A DNA stretch of 64,000 nt from the NCBI RefSeq assembly GCF_910596095.1, contig NC_056552.1, positions 8,971,111-9,035,110 on the forward strand. Reading direction: 5' to 3'. This DNA is from Thunnus maccoyii (Eukaryota > Chordata > Actinopteri > Scombriformes > Scombridae). The notes under the pieces were generated by a model that searched no databases, was not told the origin of the DNA, and was given only the letters and a program-made list of their open reading frames with translations. This document shows positions 35,364 through 47,737 of the stretch, in pieces. The position numbers and the translations under genes are program-made. The number at the start of each line of letters is the position of its first letter. Within the stretch, counting starts at the first letter, position 1.

Positions 35364-35909
35364 GAATGAATTATTCAAATAGTATGTTTAAACATATATA
35401 AACTGGGTGCATAGATTTTACATGTGATTCATTTTAAAAGCAGCTGTGCATCCAGAATGTGACTAATAAATGGATGCACACTACTGAATATGCATTAACA
35501 AGCTGCACTGATGAATATATGCAACATCAGAGTGTTTATTAATCATTTAGAGTGATACTGAACATGCAATAGGTGTTACAGTGAAAGGATGAGTGACATG
35601 TGCTCTAATATTAACTGAGCTGACCTTGAGGTTTCACCCAAAGGTCAGGGACACTGTGGCTCCCCACCACAACTATCGTATCTCACTTTACACTTCACTA
35701 TGGCTGAATAAATATGGCAGACAGAAAGAAAAGCAGAGGCAGAGGCAGAGAGTGAAAGAGAGGCCCGTGACTGGTAGATGTGTGGCCTGCTCAGAGGGGC
35801 ATTGTTGGAGCTATGAGAGGACAATGCACTGCCCCCGCCCTGAATACTCGCCATACCAGCTGACCAGCCATTACCAACACTGCTGCCCCATTACAATTCC
35901 TGCTGCTCT

Positions 35910-35922
35910 GACACACACACAT

Positions 35923-35960
<38 letters not shown>
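35910..35960 (+). repeat. (CA)n microsatellite
   Basis: Imperfect CA run with TG and TA interruptions. It accounts for the His/Thr-rich open frame through this area. Confidence 0.95.
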
Positions 35961-36102
35961 ATTCTCAATCATAAGTTTAGTCTTACAAGGCAAAAACACA
36001 CTCTGTCTAACAGCGGACAGAGGAGGGAAACCAGGTGGGAGGCCAACAGCGCCTGACAAAAGGCTTAAGTCAAGGCATGCATGGGCACACATATTATCGC
36101 GC

Positions 36103-36104
<2 letters not shown>

Positions 36105-36133
<29 letters not shown>
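36105..36133 (+). repeat. (GT)n microsatellite
   Basis: Uninterrupted GT run of about 29 bases. Confidence 0.95.
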
Positions 36134-36692
36134 ATTTACAGCATGTTAAGTTTAGACCCTCGCACCTATCTGTTCCTTCAGCAATGACATTTCAGTTGCC
36201 CGAGCAGCAGCCACCCAGAGAGAACAAGCGGCACACCTCACACCGTCTTATTATTTCAGGGTCCTCCCGGTCAGAAACTTCCTAAACACAAGTGCTCAAA
36301 GCGGAGGGTGTGAACAGGAGGGGAGACTTTCATGTTGTGTGAAAGGCTGTGAGAGGCAGAAGTATCCAGATTATTTACTCCAGTAAAAAAGTAGCGCTGT
36401 AAAAATACGCTTTTACAAGTAATTCACTCTACTGCTTTAACTTGAGTAAAAGTAAAGAGGTGCAATCACTAAAATGTACTTAAAATATCAAAATTAAGAG
36501 TATTCATTATGCAGAATGTCCCCCGCCATTGTTACTAATATATTAGTAGATCATTATCGTTGATTTGTTAACATTTATGTGGTACATTAATGGTGTAGCT
36601 GGTTCGTATACTGTTTTTGATACTGTAGTTTTATCTGTAACAATGCACTCAACATTTTAAATGTTGAGTTTTATAAACTCAACATTTAAAAT

Positions 36693-36933
36693 CAGAAAAG
36701 TATAGGCCTGATTAATCAATAAGTCGATCCACAGAAGATTAATTGTTAACAATTGTGATAATCAATAAGATATTTGAAGAAGAAAGAAAAAAAACTCCAG
36801 ATATTCTCTGGTTTCAGCGTCTCCAGTGTGAAGTTTTGCTGCTTTTCTGTTTTTCAGTGTATCATTGTATCTTCTTCTCTTCCTTACAATAAAAATAGTC
36901 AACAGATTAATCAATAATAAAAAATAATCTGTA
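36693..36933 (-). mobile_element. Element C fragment
   Basis: attaatcaataagtcgatcc at the left and aacagattaatcaataataa at the right, with ctccagatattctctggttt between, as in the reverse arm of the family. The ends are degraded. Confidence 0.5.
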
Positions 36934-38098
36934 CTGTACTGTACTGTACTGTCAATTTTGACTGTAGTATTTCCATTAGATGCTAGTTTATAGCCTATTT
37001 ACTCCACTACATTTCAGGGAAAAATAGCTCTAACGGCTATGTGGTTGTTACAGTTACTGTACAGGTTAAGATTTAACATAAAATATATATAATGAGCTTA
37101 TAAAATATTGTATAATGTATTGTTAAAGATTAAAACAGTAGATCACAACCTTTTTGGCTGATGACCTCTGACAAGAACAGCAGCATCTGGTCACGTTTCA
37201 GACGTTCCAGTTCAACTAAACCTCTAAACGTCTCAGATGGAATAGTTACAGGCCAAAAAATGTAAAATTATCCAAATTTCAGAAATAAAACAAACATTAT
37301 AGAAAAGTCCAAAAAAATGTGTGTATCTGAATTTTTTGTTTTATGTTATTTTCTTCTTTCCTACTCACTTAATCATCTCCCAGCCCCCAATCTGGGTGAC
37401 CCTTTGGAAAAGGCCCGACCCCTAGTTTAGGTACCAATGGACTACACTACTATACTTTATGTAGACCCAAGGACCTCAAGGTTCCTACTACTAGGACCTA
37501 AAGTAGTTAAAACTTGCTACACCTCATCAGTATTAACAATCTAATAATGTAATATGATCATATATATACAGTAAGTCACAGCAGAAATTGTACTTTTACT
37601 TCTGATACTTTCTTTTGCTGATAATACTTATAAGTTGGATTTTGAATGTATGACTTTTACTTGTAACTTGGTATTTTTACATTGATGTATTGGTACTTTA
37701 ATTAAAGTAAAGGATCTGAATACTTCCTCCACCACTGATAATCAATGTAGTTGCAGCTCTAGTAGCCGCACTGTAGCTGTCAAATACATGTACTGGAGTA
37801 GTACAGTATTTCCCTAGTGGGCTCCTACTGACACTTAGAATATATTTTACATGTTTTTTTATTGTAAATGTCTTTCTTCTTTTTTTATATTATTTAGGAT
37901 TACTTAATTTTGTGTATATTTTGACTGTTACACACCACAACACCGAAGCAAACTCCTTGCATGTGCACCTACTCTGCAATAAACCCGGTTCTAATAAAGT
38001 TACATGAACCCAGTTCTAATAAAGTCAAATAAAGTACAAATAAGTGAGTAAATATACTCACTTGTACTAGTTATTTGGCACTACTGGTGAGAGGGCAC

Positions 38099-38101
<3 letters not shown>

Positions 38102-38141
<40 letters not shown>
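38102..38141 (+). repeat. (CA)20 microsatellite
   Basis: Perfect run upstream of qki. Confidence 0.97.
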
Positions 38142-38142
<1 letters not shown>

Positions 38143-38223
38143 GACAAGTGATGGACAGTAACTCTTGCAGAACAGGTGTGCATACCTATGTTAAGCTGTT
38201 ATATTGTTATACTGCGAGTATAC

Positions 38224-38339
<116 letters not shown>

Positions 38340-38967
38340 GCCAGGCGGAGGGGTTATACGAGGGGCTGCTGAGGGGACGAGCACGAGCCTCCACCCCTCT
38401 TATGGCGGCCACGCGCAGCGCGCTCCCGACAGCCATCTCGTGCTGCTGCTGTACTGTAATCATATGATAGGGAGTCGATCCCCGGCCGCTGCAGAATACC
38501 GACACACCGGGCGGACGAGCGGAGAAGGATGGTAGATTTATAGCTGTTAAAAGAAGTGCGTGGAGTCGGTAAAAAAAAGTGTCGCCTGCAGTGTCAAAGT
38601 GAGCGAAACTCCCTCAGAAAGGAACTTTTTTCAAACTCTGGAGAGAGACAGAGAGAGAGAGAGTGAGTCGGACTTGAAGGGGGGAACCGTTTGGAAGAAG
38701 AGAGGGCGCTCACACGAAACGTTAACCGAAGGACAGTCGATTTAACGGGGGCTGAGAGAGGCGGTCAGCGGGTCGCGGCCGGTGGTATCCCCTGGGCTCC
38801 TCGCATCGCTGCTTCTCGGGGAGAGAGTGAGAGAGAGAGAGAGAGAGAGGGAGTGTGTGTGTGTGTGTTTTTTACATTTAGTTGTTTTTAAGTTTTAGCT
38901 AGGTCACTTTTTGTTTTATATATAAATATATATATAAATATATATAAATATAACTGAAGCAAAAGCC
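38340..38967 (+). promoter_or_regulatory. qki: qki promoter/5'UTR region
   Basis: A locally GC- and CpG-rich segment (about 38340-38830) with further GA runs at 38640-38665 and 38822-38850, then an AT-only tract of TATATAAATA units at 38916-38952 that ends 15 bases before the ATG. No canonical core promoter can be assigned. The AT tract is more likely UTR than a TATA box, given its position. Confidence 0.45.
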
Positions 38968-39483
38968 ATGGTCGGGGAGACAGAGGTGAAGGAGAGACCC
39001 AAGTCCAACCCGGACTATCTAATGCAGCTGATGAACGACAGGAAGGTGATGAGTTCCCTGCCCAACTTCAGCGGCATCTTCACGCATCTGGAGCGGCTGC
39101 TGGATGAAGGTAAACCCGGAGCACCTCCACTAATGACCACATGTCACACTACAGAGTAAATTTATCCTTTTTTTTGTTTGTTTTTTTTTACCAATCAGAC
39201 ACAATAAGTTTCATGGTCAGTGTTGATAAAAGTCACCGTGGTTGACTCACTTGATTGAATCATCAATTAGTGAAATTCCTTTCTGGTTGCTTGGAAACGT
39301 GACAGTTCATGTCTATAACTAATGCTCATTAATTATTAAACACTTACATTGTATTTTTGAGTAATTTAGTCGCTGTTACTGGCATTTAATTGCTCAATAT
39401 AATAAATCTAACATTCCTAAAAATGTTAGTGGTGTGATTTGCCTGAAGTCATATTTCTAATTTGTTGAAAGCAGCAGATGAGC

Positions 39484-39546
<63 letters not shown>

Positions 39547-40799
39547 GTCACACACCAAGACACCTTCTCAATCCTCTCTCTCTCTTTTTTTTTCTTTCTC
39601 TCTTTCTCACACACACACACACACACACACACACAGTCAGTTGGTGATGGGAACAAACAGACAGTTGTTAGTCTTTCCCAGTGACCTAATGCGCAGGCTT
39701 ATGCGAATGCTGCAGCCCATCCCTGAGCAGGAACGAGAGCATGTCACTGTGTAAAATATTTGATTTGAGGCCCAAAGACATGCTGCTTCAATGTGCTCTA
39801 AGTGTTGATAAACTGTATGACATTTTGTAAAGAGCCTTGACATCACGGCGTGAAGCTTCGCCGCCCTTTATTGCAACAAGTATGCATTCTTAAAAAGTGG
39901 CATCATGACTCATTTATGTGTCCTCTTTTTTTTTTTTCTGAATCGGTTCCTAGTTGGTGCTACAAGCCAACGAGAGCCTGTTGTCGCTACTGTTGTTACA
40001 CATCAGGATCACCGAGGTCCCCACTTTGTAGCTCTGTGACAAGTCTCATGACGCAGCAAAGGTTGTCCTCAAACCAGACGACCTCTGCCTGACAAACAGG
40101 TCGATTTAACATCTCTAGTTTTGCTCGAGTCGAAGGCTGACAGCCGAGCATATTCGTCCCTCGCACATGATAATGTGACACCCACGTTTAGAGTGAAAGG
40201 CATTGTACCATGCCCACTTTTCAGCCGGGCTGTGCTGTATATTCTATTCTGCCTGAGATAGACTTATGTGGACAAGGCACTCAGGCATAAGGGCTCTGAA
40301 CCAAAAAGTTTGTGCAGGGTAATAAGAAAGCCTGCCAGTCACACATATTGTATTCAGGGTGCATGTTTGTTGCATATTAGGAAACACTGTGGTGTAGTCC
40401 GGTCTATATATAAACCTATGATAGGTTGAAGTGTTAAGATAAGGCCCGCCACAGCTCTCCCCCCTTTTTTTTATCTTTCTCTTCTTCGACGCTCTTGTTC
40501 TTCTTTCACTTCTCGTTTTACTTCAGCAAGTTAAGTGAAGTGTGACAAAAGCCCTTCTTGCTTGCCTGTACAGATTTGTTTGCGTGTGTGTGTGTGTGTG
40601 CGTGTTTTTTTTTTTTTTAATAGTCGCTTTTGGTGTGTAACAGGTCAGAATAGGTTATTAGAGGATCATAGTTGTCACTGTAGCTGTAGCTGTAATTATA
40701 GCGTCCTACTGTAGTTATTATGGTCAGACTTATCACTGAGACATGTCTGTCAGCCTGCTTAGGTCAGATGATATTTGTGCCTCAAGGCAGTTATTCTGC

Positions 40800-40838
<39 letters not shown>

Positions 40839-43800
40839 AGTTCAACCCAGGGCTCTGTGTGTGTATGTGTTGCGTATGTGTTTGTATGGTGCAGTAGTCA
40901 GTTATTATTGTGCTAGTGTGTCATTACAAAGGCATCACAGGCTAGCATCGGTCATTGAGTCGACCCTAAACAAACAGACTGGCAGACAAACATAGTAGGA
41001 GTCATTTATAATGGTGCTTCGGCGCAAACAACCAAAACCCTTAGCCAAAAATTTGACCTTTCAGGAAATGTGTCATACTGCCAGCATTTGTCGATTATGT
41101 TAAGTTTTTTTTAACACTCATGGTAAATATAGATGAATCTTTCAATGCTTTCGAATAATTTCAACGCCTTTTTCTGTGTTATTGTTGTTATTGTTGGTTA
41201 ACTGTTTACTGCAACAGAACTTTATAGACACTGGTGAGGAGGGTAGGTCACTGTGACACACACCCCCCCACCACCCCACCCACCCCCTCCCCGCTAACGT
41301 GTATGCAAGCATTAAGTACAGAGTGAAAGGGGGGAGCAGCATGTGCGACTGTGTTAAACACTGTTGAAGAAAGAGACTGAAGAGAGAAACTGTCAGTAAT
41401 AGAGGAGGCTTGATTGCAAAGCATTCAGTGGTTAGATTCTACATTGTGGTGCAGAATGCCTGTGACTGTCTCCCTGCCTGTCTGCCCGTCTGTCTGTCTG
41501 TCTGTCTGTCTGCCTGTCTGTCTGTCTGTCTGCCTGTCCGTCTGTCTGTCTGCTGTCACACTCAGAACGTCCTGTAATCCTGGTGACAATGAATCACCAT
41601 CTTAAGAAATGGACAGTCTGTGACGAAATGTGAAAATTGCCATCACCCACAGACACAGACGTCCTCCACTCACGTTTGCTCACGTTATTTTAACCCCCGT
41701 CTTTCTTTATGTCTTCCCCTTGTCTCCCAGAAATCGGGAGGGTACGCAAGGACATGTACAACGACACAGTGAACGGAGGCATGTTCAACGGGCGGGACAT
41801 GGAGGAGCTTCCTGAAGCTATCGGTCCCGTAGCGCAGCTGCAGGAGAAGCTCTATGTGCCTGTCAAAGAGTACCCCGATGTAAGTGGACAAATCCATGAC
41901 CTTTGACTTTTTTTTTTTTTGATGGAGGTTCTGTTGACTTTTCTCTGTTGTCACCTTATCTCCTCTTAGTTACAGAAAGGGTGCCAGAAAGTCAGCATGT
42001 CTCTCCACCACAGGGACCTTTTGCTTTACATTTATCTAAAAGCTGATTTCATTCTGACATCATCTTTGCTCACACCCAATGATGTAATCCAAATTGAAAA
42101 AAATGGATCAATAATGAACCTTGACCAGTGTTTCCAGTAAGATAAAAAGTGAACAATTGACAGTTATATTTTAAGATTCAGATTAAGTAAAGTTTTGCGT
42201 ACTAAAAAAAGAAATATTTTCATGTAAATTCCATCAATGTGACGCTGTTATTCAGAGCGATGTGCAACAACTTTACCTTATAAATATTTATAAGAGCTTA
42301 AAAAGGTGGATTAAGTCTTTTCCCGAAATATAAAGACAAGTGCACATCTATGAAGTGAATTTACCATCCAGGACATCCCTGCTCACACCAAATACAGTTA
42401 ACTACTTCGATATGAGTTGTGTTGATCCAGATTGAATGGCTCACATGATCTTCTCCATGCATCAGCTCGCCAATCACTGAATACAATGACAGGCTGTCCT
42501 CACTCACATGACAGGAGACTAACAGGACACTCACACACACACACACACACACATACACACACACACACACACAGGAGCACATTGGAAAACGGTTGAGATC
42601 AAGGTTAAATTTAGAGAGCAGTTCCTCTATCAGAATTTGTGAGTGCGTGTCGAGGGTCATCCTAGAGGCCGAAGCGAATATGTCGCAACTGCTACTGAAG
42701 TGAACATTAGGTCAGGAAGCAAGCTCAGGGAGACTTCAGTGGAGACATAAAAGAGGAAGGGGCAGGACAAATGTCATGAGTGTATGAAGAAAGGCAGAGG
42801 GATAGTGGCAAAGAAACAAACATGCACACACACACACAGAGGGGCAGCTGTCTACTTAATCACTCAGTCTTGGTGACAGATAAGGTTAAGAGAACGGCGG
42901 TGTCCTGTCATGCCACCAGCACCAGCCAGCACCCATATAATGAGCTATTTTTGTCTCTCTTAGTAACACAAACACATCACAGATGCACAAACTTCAAAAG
43001 CACACACACACTCAAATGACAGCGCACGGAAATACACACACACAATTCAAATACACACCTATGTGATTGTGTCTGTGATGTAATATGTGTCTGTCTTCCT
43101 TCGGGCCTGTTGTGTTTTGTTCTGTTGTTTTTTTTTTTCAGTGTGTTTTTGCTCTTTTGTGTAGTTCAATTTCGTAGGGAGGATCCTCGGCCCACGTGGA
43201 CTGACGGCCAAGCAACTGGAGGCAGAAACCGGCTGCAAGATTATGGTTCGAGGAAAGGGCTCCATGAGAGACAAGAAGAAGGTATACACACACATAAAAG
43301 CACACGAGATACATGCTTTCACCCTCTTATTGTCCGGTCAAATCAGCTTTTGTTCTCCCTAATAGACCACAGGATTATGCATTATGTTATATTTAGTTAA
43401 AGGAATAGTTCAACATTTTGGGAAATACACTTATTTGCTTTCTTACAGAGAATTAGATGAGAAAATTGATACCAAGCTCATATCTGACTGCAAAATATGA
43501 ACCTAGAGCTAGTAGCTGATTAGACTGGAAACAGGGGGAAACAGATAGCTTGAATTACCCCAAAATGTAAAAAAAAAACACCTCAACACCAGCACCTCTA
43601 AAGCTCACAAATGAACACACTACATCTTGTTTGTTAAATCCGTACAAAAACTATATAAAGACACATGAGTGTTATGATGTCTTTACAGTAAATATAAAAC
43701 TACTACCAGCAGCCATTTAGCTTAGCTTAGCATTGAGACTGGAAACAGGGGCAAACAGCTAGCTTGAGTCACTCCAAAGTGTAAAAAAAACCCTACCAGT

Positions 43801-44587
43801 AAATCTAAAGCTCACAAATGAACACACTACATCTTGTTTGTTAAATCTGTACAAAAACTATATAAAGACACATGAGTGGTACGATGTCTATACAGTAAAT
43901 ATAAAGCTACAACCAGCAGCCAGTTAGCTTAGCTTAGCATTAAGACTGGAAACAAGGGCAAACAGCTAGCCTGGTCAAGAAATAGTCCTGCAGACTATCC
44001 CCTTGTTAAACAGAGGCAGGCTAGCTCTTTCCCCTCATTACCAGTTTGTATGCTAAGTGGTATCGATCGTCTCATCTAGCTCTCGACAAAACCGGAAAGG
44101 TTTATTTCCCAAAATGCCAAACTATTGAGCCATTGGGTTTCAGTTATTTTTGTATGCTCTGAAAATCAACTGGCTTAAACTTTGGTTGAGACAGGTAATC
44201 CATCACACTTAACCATCATTTGTGCTTTCATTATTGTCAAAGTTGCATTCAAATTGATCCTTAACCAGCAATAACAAAACAATTACAAAATATAACAATA
44301 ACAAAAATAAATGAGGATGTGATTTTCACTGCAAGCAAGTTTTAAGATGTGTTGGAGAGGACTTTCAGCAGTGCCGACATGAGTGGAATCCAATAGGTGA
44401 CTGCAAACTGCGAAAAATATGTTCAGACATTTTAAAATAATTATCCTTTGTTATTTTACTGTTCTGCAGTAAAATTGAGTTCATGTAATTTGTAGAAAAG
44501 GGGCTGAAATGTGCAAAAAGATGTAGTCCCAAAAGAAACTGAAAAGAAAAAGAAAAGAAACTGTTAATACATGTTACAAAAAGCAGG

Positions 44588-44620
<33 letters not shown>

Positions 44621-44703
44621 GTCTGTCAGTCTATCTGTCTATCTATCTGTTTATCTATCTATATCTATCTATCATCTATCTATCTATCTGTCTATCTAAC
44701 CGT

Positions 44704-44793
<90 letters not shown>

Positions 44794-44804
44794 CTATCTG
44801 TCTG

Positions 44805-44891
<87 letters not shown>

Positions 44892-44896
44892 GTCTG

Positions 44897-44942
<46 letters not shown>

Positions 44943-44951
44943 ATCTATCTA

Positions 44952-44987
<36 letters not shown>

Positions 44988-45012
44988 ATCTATCTGTCTA
45001 TCTATCAATCTA

Positions 45013-45043
<31 letters not shown>

Positions 45044-45123
45044 GTTTATCTATCTATCATCTATCTATCTATCTGTCTATCTATCTATCTATCTATCTGT
45101 CTATCTATCTATCTATCTATCTG

Positions 45124-45162
<39 letters not shown>

Positions 45163-47701
45163 GTCTATCTATCTATCTTTCTAACCGCCCTTCTCTCACA
45201 ATGAGTTTTGTTGCTCAGTTTTTCTCTCCTGTCCTGGTGTTCAGTCCATCTGTCCTCCCTTCCTCTCCCCTGGTGTCTGCTGTTGGACGGAGTCAGCTCA
45301 AGCTTTCCAAACGGCAGGTGGAGCAAGTCCAGCATTCCTCCCCTCCACCCCCTCACCTCCCTCCCCCCACCTCCCCCTTTCTCTCTCTCTCTCCCTCTCT
45401 CTCCAGAACATTCCCTACCCCGCACGCCCCTCAGAGAGAGACACACACAGAGACAGAGAGGAAGGAAAACAGAGACACAGTGGGAGGCAACAGGGGGAGA
45501 GGAGAAAAAGATGTTGACTTTTAGTGCTCTTCAGAATGATACATCTCACTTGACAAAACATCCACAGAGGATATTATCTCCCAGCGTACCACACTGAGAT
45601 AGAAGGTTTCATAATTTCAGTTTCAGCGAGGGCTGCAACCTGAAACGCTAAAGATTAATTTATTATTTACATAATAACCAATAGTTCAGGCTATAAAATG
45701 TAAACAAGCCTACAGACATGTTAGTTGCTCTGTCAGGCTGTACTTAAAGGAACACTTTGATGTTTTGGGAAATTGGTTCATTGCTTTCTTGCAGAGTTAG
45801 ATGAGAGGTTTGATACCACTCTCATGTCTCTACGGCAAAAATAAGGCTACAGCCAGCAGCTGGTAAGCGTAGCATAAAGACTGGAAGCAGGGGAAAACAG
45901 CTAGCCTGGCTAAGAAGTCAGTGCACCTGGCCAAGAAATAGTTCCAGCTCATAACCCCCCCTTAAAACCACAACTTGTCATTTTTACTCTTAGGTTTTTG
46001 TATGGATTAAACAAAAAAGATATAATGTGTTAATTAGTGAGTATTACAGACATTTGTTGGCTGATTTTCTTTTACCTTTATAACACAGACTGCTTACAGT
46101 TGTTATGCTAAGCTAAACTAACCATTTCTTGGGCTGAATGTAGCTTCATATTTAGCATATAGACATGAGAGTGGCATCAATCTGTTCATCTAACTCTCAG
46201 CAAGAAAGCAAATAAGCAAAATTATTCCTTTATTGTACGAACAGCTGTGCTTTGAACTAAATGCTAACATCAGCAATGACGATGCTAACGTGCTGGTAAT
46301 GTTTATTTTGGTCACAATCTTACTTTAGCGCGTTAGCGTTGTAGCATTTGCTAATTAGCACTAAACACAAGCTGAGGCTGATGGGAATGTCACTAGCTTT
46401 TAAGTATTGGACAGAGTGACATATTGACCTGATGATAAAGCTACGTCAAAAATTAAGGGATCACTAAAGTAATTACAGTTCATCCTGAGGGGAACATGAT
46501 TGTCTGGACCAAATTTTGTTTAAAATTTCACTCTGAACCACAAGTGTCAACCTTATGGTGAAACTAGAGGAAAAGTTAGACGATCACCAAAGTCATTTGG
46601 AGAGTGCATCCAAAATTTCATGGCAATCCATTCAATATTTGCCAAGATATTTTTATTTGGACCACAATGATGGACAGATTGAGTTATTGACTAATATTGC
46701 CATCCCTAGTGTCCCAGAGTTCCCAGAGGGCAAACAGACTTCGGTCAAATTGTTTAATTTAATGATGAACTTCAACAAAATATTGTGATGATAAGAGAAA
46801 ACAGGGAAAAGCAGATAATCCATTTTAAAGAGTAGCCAGTTCGTGTTTTGTATTGTTCTGACTAACAAATTCAACCAGCAACAAGGTCTGCGTTTTGTAT
46901 TTTTACTTTACAAATGACTGAAACGATTAATCAACTACTAATGCTGTCATTATCATTTAATTAACATTGGAAAATCAGTTTATTATCTAATCATTTCAGC
47001 GCTAGTTTTATTGTAAAAAAGAGAGCGCGAGCAATGGCAAAGACCAGTGCAGCATGTTGGAGAAGAGTTTCCATGAAGGGAGATTTTAGGAGGTTAGAAA
47101 GAAAGAATCAGATTCAAGTAAATCTGCGATAAAATGTAACACCAAAATTGTGTTTCCACTGAATAGCAACATGGTTATTTCACAAGTTTGATAACGCCTC
47201 TGAAGCTGCATTACATGACCTTGAGCCTTGTGTGTGTGTGTGTTTGTGTGTGTTTGTGAGTAGTTTGAGGCCGATCCAAAAAACAGCCAAAAAAGAAGAA
47301 AAGCGAAATCCTGTTCCCTCTCTGCAGTAATGGACAGAGCTCACGGTGCATTCAGACGGAGCATTTCAAATGTTGTTTTTTTTTTTGTGTGTGTGTTTCA
47401 GGAGGAGATGAACCGAGGGAAGCCCAACTGGGAGCACCTCAGCGAGGACCTCCACGTCCTGATCACGGTGGAGGACACACACAACCGGGCCAAGATCAAA
47501 CTCCAGCGGGCCATCAATGAGGTCAAGAAACTTCTAGTACCCGCTGTGAGTATGCGTCCGACCTCGCGGTATCAAATATTACAGACTGGACTGATGGAAA
47601 AACTCTGTGTGACTGGATGAGAGTTCACTGTGTTGGTATGCATGGAAGGGGGAAGGGGATTGTCAGTCCAAAAGTGTGTGTTTGTGTCTTTTTTGTGTTT
47701 T

Positions 47702-47737
<36 letters not shown>

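Larger units (their letters stand above)
45627..47010. mobile_element. Element C copy split by element A copy 3 and a further repeat, in qki intron 3
   Basis: The left arm starts gagggctgcaacctgaaacg (45627-45700) and the right arm includes actgaaacgattaatcaact to atttcagcgctag (46917-47007). Between them lie element A copy 3 and element D. I infer that the later elements landed in, or next to, an older element C. Confidence 0.5.

Noticed and set aside
35593-36285. 230-codon open frame upstream of qki
   Set aside because: It is carried by (CA)n and (GT)n repeats, has no domain and no splice context.
41414-41605. Regular [12 protein letters not shown]-type peptide repeat
   Set aside because: A direct product of the TGTC tetranucleotide repeat.
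44588-45177. CRISPR-like regularity
   Set aside because: It is an unbroken tetranucleotide repeat without spacers in a vertebrate intron.
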